Of a DNA stretch of 12,870 bases, positions 1 to 7,400 are shown piece by piece (within the stretch, counting starts at the first letter, position 1; the number at the start of each line of letters is the position of its first letter). The DNA is from Discostella pseudostelligera (Eukaryota; Bacillariophyta; Thalassiosirophyceae; Thalassiosirales; Thalassiosiraceae). The stretch lies in the NCBI GenBank assembly GCA_036940085.1, contig JALLBK010000683.1, forward strand, positions 1-12,870, given 5' to 3'. Position numbers and translations under genes: made by a program. A model generated the notes under the pieces. It was not told the DNA's origin. It worked only from the letters and a program-made list of their open reading frames with translations, and made no database searches.

Positions 1-1
1 C

Positions 2-406
2 ATCACTCTTCCCTCGGGAGTCATCTACGCCGACATTGCCACCGGCAATGGTGAATCCGTCAAAGAAGGATCCACCGTCAATCTCCAATGGGTACTACGT
101 CGTTCCAATGGCTACTTTGTCGATTCATCCGCAGTATCTGATTCCATACCATTTATTTTCAAGGTAGGATCCAGAAATGCCATTTCTGGTCTTGATGAGG
201 GTATACGTGGTATGAAGGTAGGCGGATCACGACGGATATTAATTCCACCAAAATTGGCATATGTTACGGGTGTCGAGGATGGTAAGCCTGGTCCACTGCC
301 TGTGGGATTTGGACCAAAACGACAGATTACAAGGGTGATGGAGGTTCGGAAAGATGTCCCGGGAGAGTATTTTTATTTGGAGGTGAAGGTTACCAAGGTT
401 CGTTGA
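2..406 (+). CDS. FKBP-type peptidyl-prolyl cis-trans isomerase, 5'-truncated
   Basis: The C-terminal 134 residues of an FKBP-fold protein are visible, reading from the window edge to TGA at 404-406. FKBPs catalyse cis-trans isomerisation of prolyl bonds during protein folding. The FKBP pattern is clear: 'LPSGVIYADIATGNG', then 'VKEGSTVNLQW', 'FVDSS', 'GLDEGIRGMKVGGSRRILIPPKLAY' and a final beta strand 'YFYLEVKVTKVR'. The Asp of 'FVDSS' and the Tyr of 'PKLAY' match active-site positions of FKBP12. The FKBP12 Tyr26 position is Trp ('LQW') and the Trp59 position appears to be Leu ('GLDEG'), so catalytic strength is uncertain. An insertion 'GVEDGKPGPLPVGFGPKRQ' sits after the conserved Tyr, as in some plant thylakoid-lumen FKBPs. 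Any targeting peptide lies outside the window, so the plastid location is only an inference. The gene is convergent with the Kelch-BTB gene, 163 bp apart. Confidence 0.88.
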   Translation: MTLPSGVIYADIATGNGESVKEGSTVNLQWVLRRSNGYFVDSSAVSDSIPFIFKVGSRNAISGLDEGIRGMKVGGSRRILIPPKLAYVTGVEDGKPGPLPVGFGPKRQITRVMEVRKDVPGEYFYLEVKVTKVR

Positions 407-569
407 ATATAAAAAGTGTTGGCAATTAATCGAAGAACATGATAGATACAAAACATGGTTCTATAAATACAGAGACTTTATTTCGAGCAGTTCCCAACTC
501 TCATTAAATATGTTGTTGCATGTTGCATGAGTTCGACAACAGCTCCTACTCGGATATACTCACCATTAT
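407..569. other. Convergent intergenic spacer between FKBP and Kelch-BTB genes
   Basis: This 163-bp gap lies between two stop codons facing each other and must hold both 3' UTRs. It is A/T-rich at its left end and has A-rich stretches that could serve in 3'-end formation. I see no RNA gene or repeat in it. Confidence 0.5.
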
Positions 570-2813
570 TTACCGTTCGGACCATTCGGATCCACCGTGC
601 ATCGTTGCAGAATCTGAACCTAACATACCGGCCATTCGCGTAGATACGCTGCGGGTTATAATTTCAACTAATAGGCTAGGTTCTGATTTGAGGTCCTGTA
701 ATGAGTTGGTGGTGTGGTAGCAGATTGTGGATAAGGAATGATTGATAAAAAGAGAAACGAGCATTCGACAAATAATTACTCACATTGAGGCCTTCTTCGA
801 CAATCGGATTATCCAAATTTCTCAATATATATTCCAATGCTATTGTTTTGAGCCCCCGGGCATTGTATCTAAATGTAATGCCGTTTCATAGGATGAGTGC
901 AAAGTTCTTTCATAGCGAAGACGAGGCAAATTGTTCCAACAATCGCTCACCTGTGACTTGCAATCAAAACTCCAATTACATTCTCTACGGCAATATCCCG
1001 TCGAATGCGATCTTGGCACAATGCTTTGAGCCTATCGAGCATGAACTGTTCACTTGCGATTAAGAGCGCCATACCCATATCCCAAGTCACTTCACTGACT
1101 GTGTCGGTATACAAATATTCAAGAACTTTGAGGAATACGCTATGAGAAATGTCTTGTATTTCAATGGGTGCTCGTTGGTCTCGATCTACCCTCACACTCT
1201 CGCTCATCCCACCAAAGAGCATTGCCTCAAAGTATGCACTCCGCACTGCCAATAACGATCGATTTGCATGAACCTCCCGTCCCTCAACTACGAAGGTCAC
1301 ATCAGACAAATCCTCTCTCAGCATCAATTGTCGCAAATCAGTAACCAGTGCAGAGGAGGGGACATTCACCGGCTTGAGACGGAATTTGTAAAAGTCATTC
1401 AGCACCGTAGAGCCATTGTAGCCACCAAAGATGTATAAACAGTTCTCATAAACTTGCGCCACGAGGGATGATCGACCACTAGGACGCTCGCCATTGGAAC
1501 AATCCACTTCAGTCCAATGATTTGTCTCAAAGTCATACGCGAGCATATCCGCCAATCGATCGGTACCATTGTAGCCACCGTAGGTGTAGAGTTTGTTCCC
1601 ATGGATGCAGCAGGAGTGGAAGTATCGTGGGCTGGGTGCTGTGCCCTTGCAGGGGAGTTCGGTCCATGTGTAGGTAGAGAGATCGCAAGCGAAGAAGTCT
1701 GCCTTGCGTTCTACACCATCGTAGCCCTGTGCTTGGTACCAAATGTCCAATGGTTCGACAGAAGTGCAAGCGACAACAAGAGGGATGAGAACAAGGTATC
1801 GTGTGTTTAGATAAGAACGAAACCAGCACATAATTTCGACGTACACCATGGATGTAAACATATCGATCATCCTTCGCCCACGCCGGACAACTTCGCACCG
1901 ATGGTAAATTTCCACGTGCCGCAATTCGTTTCCATACATTGGTCTGTAAATCGAATTCATACATATCATTCAACCATCGCACCCCATCGAATCCACCAAA
2001 CAGAACAAATTTATTATTGTGCACTACCGAAACATATCCAAAGCGATGGGTCGGTACCTCCCCCACTACAACAGTACGTTGTGTTGCCATTCGTTGTAAT
2101 GCTTGCACTAATACCGAACTACTGCTACTCTCCGACTCCTGACCTGGAATGTTGTTCGGGGCTGCTGCTACGGCTGCTGTGGATATACCCTCGCTAGATT
2201 CTTGAATACAAGTCCATTTTTGGGTGTCAATGTCAAACATCCACAAATCATTCAGCCATGTGGAACCATTGTACCCCCCGAATAAGTACATGCGACTCGA
2301 ATCTCCAATGACCACACCATTGTTCTCACGACATCCCGGTTTGATATCACTTAGTACCTCGACTTTTTCCCATTTGTTAGTATCGAAGGAGAAGGAGTAG
2401 AAATCGTCCAGACGGCCAGTACCGCCACCATAACCCTGGGTGTTAAAATAATGAAATGATTATGATATATTGAGATTCATGATATTACGAATATAATGAT
2501 GCTTGAATAAACTCACACCAAACATGTACAATTTTCCCTTGACGACTACACTTGCTGCACCGCTCCTCCTATCAAAGTAACATGGTGTGCAGAGAAGGAG
2601 AATGATGTTTGTAAGAGAAAATTCACACAAAATTATGATAATGTTTGGATAGACAGACATCGCTTGTAAGTACCTCGGAGGGATGATACTGCCTGGCGGC
2701 AATTGCACACGCGACCACATCAAATGTTGCTTATCTTCCGTCAAGAGGCTGAGTTGGCTGAGTGTCTCGGCGGGAGAGATGCCATCGACATCGGAGGGTG
2801 CGTGTTGGAACAT
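570..2813 (-). CDS. Kelch-repeat BTB/BACK-domain protein (LZTR1-like, probable CUL3 adaptor), six exons
   Basis: I assemble six exons: 2813-2674, 2568-2517, 2435-1845, 1726-951, 868-784 and 695-570, which give 589 residues in one frame. Donors read GTACTT, GTGAGT, GTACGT, GTGAGC and GTGAGT, and every acceptor ends in AG. Introns are 105, 81, 118, 82 and 88 bp. The joins restore kelch motifs that unspliced sequence breaks, such as 'LYMFG|GYGGG' and 'YVYIHG|GYDG'. Six kelch blades span residues about 45-375 (each 'LFGGYNG'-like plus a Trp). A low-complexity insertion (about 141-190) separates blades 2 and 3. BTB follows at about 398-505 ('DLSDVTFVVEGREVHANRSL') and a short BACK-like helix region at about 506-560 ('ALEYIL', 'LKSEPSLLVEII'). 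Kelch-then-BTB order is that of LZTR1-type proteins, which recruit substrates to cullin-3 ubiquitin ligases; here only one BTB is present. ATG 2813 is the first Met after an in-frame TAA. Confidence 0.9.
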
Positions 2814-2911
2814 GATAATGATAGATAATCGTTGTTGAGCGGAGGGAGGAGGTGGTGCCGTCCTGGATTAGGGGCAGGATGTTGTTCAGCCGACGGCGAT
2901 TGTGGTATTAC

Positions 2912-2940
2912 TTTTGGCGGGAGAGATTGTCCCGCCAAAA
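2912..2940. promoter_or_regulatory. Perfect 11-bp inverted repeat of an E2F-like site
   Basis: The left arm TTTTGGCGGGA (2912-2922) and right arm TCCCGCCAAAA (2930-2940) are exact reverse complements around a 7-bp spacer, GAGATTG. Each arm matches the E2F/DP binding consensus of animals and plants (TTTGGCGGGA type). The pair sits 99-127 bp upstream of the Kelch-BTB ATG, a normal promoter distance. Regulation by E2F is an inference; a stem-loop is an alternative reading. Confidence 0.55.
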
Positions 2941-2972
2941 TTTTTATGATGGATCGGGCGCGCCATATTGGA

Positions 2973-2983
2973 AAATGGCGGGA
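2973..2983. promoter_or_regulatory. E2F-like site AATGGCGGGAA
   Basis: A third copy of the TGGCGGGAA motif lies 33 bp beyond the inverted repeat in the same upstream region. Its reverse complement, TTCCCGCCATTTTC, shares 'CCCGCCATTTTC' with the site at 9546-9557 in the hydrolase/LRR divergent region. That shared flank makes chance less likely. Confidence 0.45.
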
Positions 2984-3107
2984 AGCAGGGGGTAGAGATA
3001 GAGCGTCGTCTTCTGCATCTGTCTGCATGCTCTGCCTGCACCACCTATCAAAGGGTTCTTTATCGATGAACTCAACCATGGATAAACATCCATCGACCTA
3101 CTATTTA

Positions 3108-4613
3108 CTAGGAGTAACTCTCGAATGCAATTCCATTCCTTCGAAACATGGTGCGGTAGACCGGTAGTCCTTGTGCTAGTACACTCTTCTCTCGTTCGGT
3201 GGGTACACCTATCGGATTTGCCATTGCGTACTCCACCACTTCGGCAGTTGTCCCATTTGAGAGTACTAGTATTTCATCAAAGTATCCTGCTGCTCCCAAT
3301 GGTTCCCGTTCGTTTCTTCTCCCATCAACTCTATCTGTAGTAGCATCCTCTTCATCTAACTCCTCCTCCTCCTCCTCCTCGACAAATTTCTCACGCATGC
3401 TCACCAACGCATCCTTCACATCGCTTTGTAAGAATACTGCACTGCCCTCCTCCATAAACTTGGCCAAAGTAGATACCAATTGATCGGTTACTACTCGTCG
3501 CTTGTTATGTGCTTTTTTAAAGTGTGGATCGGGAAACTGAATGGACACAAATGCCAACCGTCGATGATAATTGTTATTCAGGATGCCATCATCACCGTTG
3601 CTTTCATGATAAAGTGTAAGCAATCTATCCAAATCAACATTGACATTGCATCCCACAAACGACACCACTCCATCCAATTTGCGCTTAGTAACACGCGCTT
3701 GAGCATATTGACTCACGACCGGTCGGATTTCTAATCCGAGATAGTTCATGTGAGGTGGTAGTGGCCACAAAGATGATGATGATGATGAAGTGGCATCAAG
3801 AGTATCAAATGCAGCATCATAATTACTCTCGTCCTCCTCCTCTTCATCGTCGTCGTTATACGTAGTTGATGTCATCACATTCCCACCCTCGGCATTCCTC
3901 CTACCTCTCTCTTTCGCACCCGCAAGCTCCAACAAGAAACCACCCTTGCCACATCCCACATCCAAATACAATGGTAATTCCACATTGTCAAATACCGAAT
4001 ATGGCCAATTGGGTGGCAATTCCGCAGACATACTGTATCGTCGTGATAATGGGTTGACATGTTGACGAAAACGGGAGTAGGTTTTGGAGGATGCTGATTT
4101 TAGGGATGGGAGGGACCATGGTGGTATGATGGAGTTGGGAGGAGTGTTGTTGTTCATATCATAATTGTCGTCGTCATCGTTGGTTTTGTTGCTGTCATCC
4201 GCACTAGTACGAGATTCTATATCGGTGTCACGGTCAGCTTCTGCTTCCGCGTCTGCTGCTGCTGCTGCTACGTGATGTATCATTCTCGCACTGGAACGAG
4301 GAGCGAAGCGACCATTCAGGTGTGCAGTTAGGCCTGATGGATGTAGTCCAAACGATAATGATGACGATGCATACGAATTATTGGATGCCGCAACGATAGA
4401 CCTCCGATGCGCATGGGGTTGACTTAGTGTCAAGATGACGTTGACATCTCGTCGTCGCACATAATATGAAGAGATGTGGTAGGCACCGACCCTGGAACAT
4501 CGGGGGCCGAGGAGTAGTAGGAGTTGCATCATTCGAATGATGAAATAATGGAGTGATGATGGTGGTGTAGCCATGCCTTGTCCTTTGTTGACATGCATAT
4601 TATCGTCGTTCAC
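3108..4613 (-). CDS. tRNA (guanine-N7-)-methyltransferase, TrmB family, with long N-terminal extension
   Basis: A 501-residue single-exon frame, ending at TAG 3108-3110. TrmB enzymes use S-adenosylmethionine to methylate N7 of G46 in tRNA variable loops. Landmarks are the SAM-binding 'YLDVGCGKGGFLLELA' (about 216-231), 'YLGLEIRPVV' (291-300), the family signature 'QFPDPHFKKAHNKRR' (359-373) and the C-terminal 'VLAQGLPVYRTMFRRNG' (478-494). The catalytic part begins near residue 210; bacterial TrmB totals roughly 240 residues, so this protein is about twice as long. The extra length is a low-complexity N-terminal extension (Asp/Asn/Ser/Ala-rich) and two acidic insertions (about 234-288 and 411-440). 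A hydrophobic stretch 'MMQLLLLLG' at about 28-36 could be a signal peptide for plastid import if translation begins at Met14 or Met28; no clear ASAFAP motif follows. It is divergent from the sensor-kinase gene and shares its upstream region. Confidence 0.9.
   Translation of the reverse strand: MNDDNMHVNKGQGMATPPSSLHYFIIRMMQLLLLLGPRCSRVGAYHISSYYVRRRDVNVILTLSQPHAHRRSIVAASNNSYASSSLSFGLHPSGLTAHLNGRFAPRSSARMIHHVAAAAADAEAEADRDTDIESRTSADDSNKTNDDDDNYDMNNNTPPNSIIPPWSLPSLKSASSKTYSRFRQHVNPLSRRYSMSAELPPNWPYSVFDNVELPLYLDVGCGKGGFLLELAGAKERGRRNAEGGNVMTSTTYNDDDEEEEDESNYDAAFDTLDATSSSSSSLWPLPPHMNYLGLEIRPVVSQYAQARVTKRKLDGVVSFVGCNVNVDLDRLLTLYHESNGDDGILNNNYHRRLAFVSIQFPDPHFKKAHNKRRVVTDQLVSTLAKFMEEGSAVFLQSDVKDALVSMREKFVEEEEEEELDEEDATTDRVDGRRNEREPLGAAGYFDEILVLSNGTTAEVVEYAMANPIGVPTEREKSVLAQGLPVYRTMFRRNGIAFESYS
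3361..3380. repeat. TCC trinucleotide microsatellite in the TrmB coding region
   Basis: Six TCC units plus TC lie in the coding frame and encode the poly-Glu run of the TrmB protein at about residues 412-418. As a trinucleotide tract it can change length without breaking the frame. Similar in-frame tracts occur at about 3772-3788 (GAT units, giving poly-Ser on the coding strand) and about 4256-4268 (GCT units, giving poly-Ala). Confidence 0.7.
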
Positions 4614-5074
4614 CCCTGGAGTTATTGATGATGTACCATTCTAATTCATGAAATGAAAATGAGACAAGCGGACGGAGGGGTTGGATGGTGATGGTGATGG
4701 TTCAAGGATAGTTCAAGGTTGCAAGGTCGATGGTTGATGGCGGCGGTGCAGCCAGCTGTCTTCCCGCCAATTTTGTCACATTGTTCCTCGCGCCAAATAA
4801 TATTTCCCGCCAATTTCGCCATCGCCAAATCACTTCCCGCCATTACTTATTATTTTCGCGACATCTCCAGCTTCCCGCCAAACCAAAGCTCACTTCTCAC
4901 TTCTTCTTCGATCTTCGACTTCATTGGATTCGAAGGTGCGTCGATGGTGATGGTGCATCGATGGTCGATGCAATGGCAAATGTTTGCTTGGATGGTTCAT
5001 CTTCCTATATCCGTAGTCCATTTGCTACCACGCAACAGGTTCAGGTAGCACCAGCAGCAGCAGCAGGCAGCAGA
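4614..5074. promoter_or_regulatory. Divergent upstream region of TrmB and sensor-kinase genes
   Basis: This roughly 460-bp region lies between the TrmB ATG and the chosen kinase ATG. The kinase frame stays open back to an ATG at 4730, but that stretch carries four TTCCCGCCA motifs and a GCGCCAAA motif and encodes nothing recognisable, so I read it as promoter and 5' UTR. A possible 5' UTR intron has a donor AAG|GTGCGT at 4935/4936 and an acceptor CAACAG at 5033-5038; this is speculative. CAG repeats lie at about 5050-5073. Confidence 0.55.
4761..4882. promoter_or_regulatory. Cluster of four TTCCCGCCA E2F-like motifs plus one GCGCCAAA
   Basis: TTCCCGCCAA occurs at 4761-4770, TTTCCCGCCAA at 4803-4813, TTCCCGCCAT at 4834-4843 and TTCCCGCCAAA at 4872-4882. 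GCGCCAAA, the reverse complement of the TTTGGCGC form of the E2F consensus, lies at 4790-4797. All four TTCCCGCCA copies are in the same orientation and fall within 122 bp between two divergent genes. The match to E2F/DP sites is seen; the binding factor and its role are inferred. Confidence 0.6.
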
Positions 5075-7366
5075 ATGAAAAGGAAACGATGGGCATCGTG
5101 CGGCAGCGTTCGCAAGAAATTACTCTGCTGGATTGCGGTACCGTCATCGTCGACATCCCTCCAATTGCGTCGTCTTCATCAACAACTACCAGATCAGTAT
5201 CATGGACATCGACGATTGCAAGCCATTAATATGTTCCGCTCATCGCCATCGTCGTTACCGTCCACTACCTTGTTGAATGCACTCATAAATGATGCAGGTG
5301 CTAACAACGAATATTCAACGAGGAGGCAGAGACGCCCACGATCACGACGGCATGCTGTCGATACTGATGTTGATAACAACTTCGATGAAGCAACAGACGA
5401 CTCAGACAGCTTCAACTACATCACCAAGAAACTCAAGAGAAAGACGATTACAACTACAGCATCCTCATCTTCCACAACCTCACCTTCTTTCACAACAGTC
5501 CGACAAAGTCCTTTCCCTGCCATGCCATCCCCATTATTCATTGATTTAGCCAAATCACAATTTGAATTACTCTCCAATTCCTTAGTGCACACCACCACCA
5601 CCACCACAACGTCATCATCCAAACAACAATCCAAAATTCATTCCATGATACTATACCTCCCCAAAGAAAATCCAATCACTGGCCGACTTGAATTTGTACC
5701 AGCATTATCGATCCCTGATCCAAGCTCTTCTTCCAATCACAAACGTATATTTATTGCCTCGAGTGTCGAACATTCCAGGAAGAGTGGGGGAGTGCATCAA
5801 CCACCGACAGTGCCCGAGTTTGTTTTGCAAAAGGGTGCATTACGATTGCCAGGATTCTTTAGTGCCAAGGATTTGATACCCAGTTATCCCTTTGTTAGTA
5901 GTAGCAGTAGTAGTGGCGAGGAGTATAATGGCGAGAGTGATAATGGAGTGAGGGTGGAGATGACTCAACAACAACGTGATATCATCACGATGGGTGGATA
6001 TGATAGTCCCATTGGTGTTAGTGCCGTCGAGGAGATTCCAATGATGTCTTCTTCGTCGTGGTCCGAGAGGAGCAGGAGTATTGGCAGCAATGGAGAAAAG
6101 AAAGATGTAGATGTCAAAGGTGCAGGAGGTAGATGCAGGACTTCCTTGTCCGTGACGTTATTCAATGGAGTAGATACCTTGGGAGTGCTCATGATTTGGC
6201 CAAACAACAATCACGACAACCACGGCGACAAGATGAACAATAACTACAACGAGATAGAGCAGGAGGAGTGGACATGGACCTCCGAAGACAAGCGACAAGT
6301 GTCCCGTGCTGCCAAATCACTTGCACTTGCATTATCCATGGATGGGGAGCTTGCCTCCTCCCGTTTGGCCAATGATAGACTGTGCGTGGCCATGGCCGAT
6401 GGGTTGCATCAGGTGAAGAGTCCATTGCAGGCATTGCGTACTTTTGGGAAATTACTTCGACGACAGTTGGACGAGGATGGAAGTAGTGTCGGTGTGGGAT
6501 CGGCGACTATAGTGGGGATGGAACGTATGCCTACCGCAACGACATCAGCATCCGCTGGCAATGGCCGGGGTAGAAGGCATGCATTGAAATTGGCGGAGGA
6601 TATGCTGTCACAGGGAGAGCGGGTGATTGATTTGATCGAGCCGATGGACGCCTTGGTTAGGAGCAGTGGTGGAGATAGTGGTAGTAGTAGGTATTTATTG
6701 CGTGGAGATATTATTAAGGATGAAGAAGACACATCGACGTCAACTTTGCGATTGCCTCCCTCGGACGACGTCACCACCGAAGTTCCTCAGCAATACCGTC
6801 TCCCACCAACAATGCCCATCATTGGCGATTTTACGCTAGAAATGGCTTTTCCGCAAGATGTTTTGGGGTCGATAGTGTATGCATCCCAAGCAGTATCGCG
6901 TGAGGCGGGTATCAACTTTGACGCATATGGATTCGATCCGGACAATCTAGACCTGCCTGGCGTATCTGTTTGTACGAAATATCTGAAAGAAGCGGTATCG
7001 AATCTGTTAGACAATGCCATCAAATATATTCCAGTTCGACGAAGAGGCAAGGTCGGTAGGCCTAGAACTCCACAAATAAAGGTATCTCTGGTACCAAACG
7101 ATCGTTCGCTCTTCTCGCCAGGAGCAACAATATACATTGAAGACAATGGTCCTGGAATATCACCGTCAGAACGAGAGAAGGTCTTCGAGAGAGGATATCG
7201 CGGCGAGGCGGTACAAGATGAAGTGGATGGGAGCGGATTAGGGCTTGCGATAGCAAGGGAAATGATATCGAAGATGGGGGGTACACTTGAAATTGTTGAC
7301 GTTGGACCGAACAAACTTAATGGAACGACCGTGCGCGTTGTTTTATTTCGCGATCCCGAACGGTAG
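5075..7366 (+). CDS. Sensor histidine kinase resembling chloroplast sensor kinase (CSK/Hik2)
   Basis: From ATG 5075 the protein has 763 residues. A GAF-like sensory region spans about 150-375, beginning near 'PLFIDLAKSQFELL' and ending in 'DTLGVLMIWP'. The dimerisation/phosphoacceptor domain follows: 'MADGLHQVKSPLQALRTFGK', with its His at residue 445 (codon 6407-6409). The ATPase domain has an N-box 'EAVSNLLDNAIKY' (about 637-650), G1 'EDNGPGI' (about 690) and G2 'GSGLGLAIA' (about 718). The 'HQxxxPLxALRTFGKLL' string and the WP...Q-V-R-A linker before it recall cyanobacterial Hik2 and algal/plant CSK, which couple plastoquinone redox state to plastid gene expression. Land-plant CSK has lost the phosphoacceptor His; here it is kept. 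Poly-Ser, poly-Thr and Asn-rich insertions lengthen the protein. No response-regulator domain is attached. Alternative starts are 4961 and 4730; the latter would put E2F-like motifs in coding sequence. Targeting is unclear. Confidence 0.82.
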   Translation: MKRKRWASCGSVRKKLLCWIAVPSSSTSLQLRRLHQQLPDQYHGHRRLQAINMFRSSPSSLPSTTLLNALINDAGANNEYSTRRQRRPRSRRHAVDTDVDNNFDEATDDSDSFNYITKKLKRKTITTTASSSSTTSPSFTTVRQSPFPAMPSPLFIDLAKSQFELLSNSLVHTTTTTTTSSSKQQSKIHSMILYLPKENPITGRLEFVPALSIPDPSSSSNHKRIFIASSVEHSRKSGGVHQPPTVPEFVLQKGALRLPGFFSAKDLIPSYPFVSSSSSSGEEYNGESDNGVRVEMTQQQRDIITMGGYDSPIGVSAVEEIPMMSSSSWSERSRSIGSNGEKKDVDVKGAGGRCRTSLSVTLFNGVDTLGVLMIWPNNNHDNHGDKMNNNYNEIEQEEWTWTSEDKRQVSRAAKSLALALSMDGELASSRLANDRLCVAMADGLHQVKSPLQALRTFGKLLRRQLDEDGSSVGVGSATIVGMERMPTATTSASAGNGRGRRHALKLAEDMLSQGERVIDLIEPMDALVRSSGGDSGSSRYLLRGDIIKDEEDTSTSTLRLPPSDDVTTEVPQQYRLPPTMPIIGDFTLEMAFPQDVLGSIVYASQAVSREAGINFDAYGFDPDNLDLPGVSVCTKYLKEAVSNLLDNAIKYIPVRRRGKVGRPRTPQIKVSLVPNDRSLFSPGATIYIEDNGPGISPSEREKVFERGYRGEAVQDEVDGSGLGLAIAREMISKMGGTLEIVDVGPNKLNGTTVRVVLFRDPER
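5589..5607. repeat. ACC microsatellite in the sensor-kinase coding region
   Basis: A run of ACC units encodes a poly-Thr stretch between two segments of the GAF-like region. It is in frame and is flanked by Ser/Gln-rich codons. Such tracts recur through this gene (poly-Ser near 5895-5925). Confidence 0.6.
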
Positions 7367-7400
7367 TAGTATCACTAATAACTAAAGAGAAGTGGGAGCA

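Larger units (their letters stand above)
2814..3107. promoter_or_regulatory. Kelch-BTB upstream region and TrmB 3' flank
   Basis: This 294-bp gap separates the start of the Kelch-BTB gene from the stop of the TrmB gene, both on the minus strand. It should hold the Kelch promoter and the TrmB 3' UTR. It contains three copies of a TGGCGGGA-type motif: two forming an inverted repeat at 2912-2940 and one at 2973-2983. A GC-rich palindromic stretch, GGGCGCGCC, lies at 2956-2964. No coding gene is convincing here. Confidence 0.55.

Noticed and set aside
1533..1726. Continuation of Kelch exon 3 through the intron into exon 4 sequence in another frame
   Set aside because: Splicing at GTACGT (1844) and AG (1727) restores the kelch blade; the read-through peptide is unrelated to kelch.
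2912..2940. Inverted repeat considered as a transcription terminator hairpin for TrmB
   Set aside because: The sequence is eukaryotic and the repeat is about 170 bp past the stop; its arms match a promoter motif found elsewhere in the window.
2741..3079. Minus-strand open frame of 112 codons upstream of the Kelch gene
   Set aside because: It overlaps Kelch exon 1 in another frame, runs through the E2F-like sites and resembles no protein; it is open by chance.
3361..3380. Microsatellites considered as signs of a mobile element
   Set aside because: They are in-frame trinucleotide tracts encoding homopolymer runs; no terminal repeats, target-site duplications or transposase are present.
3866..4057. 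Plus-strand open frame opposite the TrmB coding region
   Set aside because: It is a shadow of the TrmB gene with biased His/Ser/Pro composition and no independent support.
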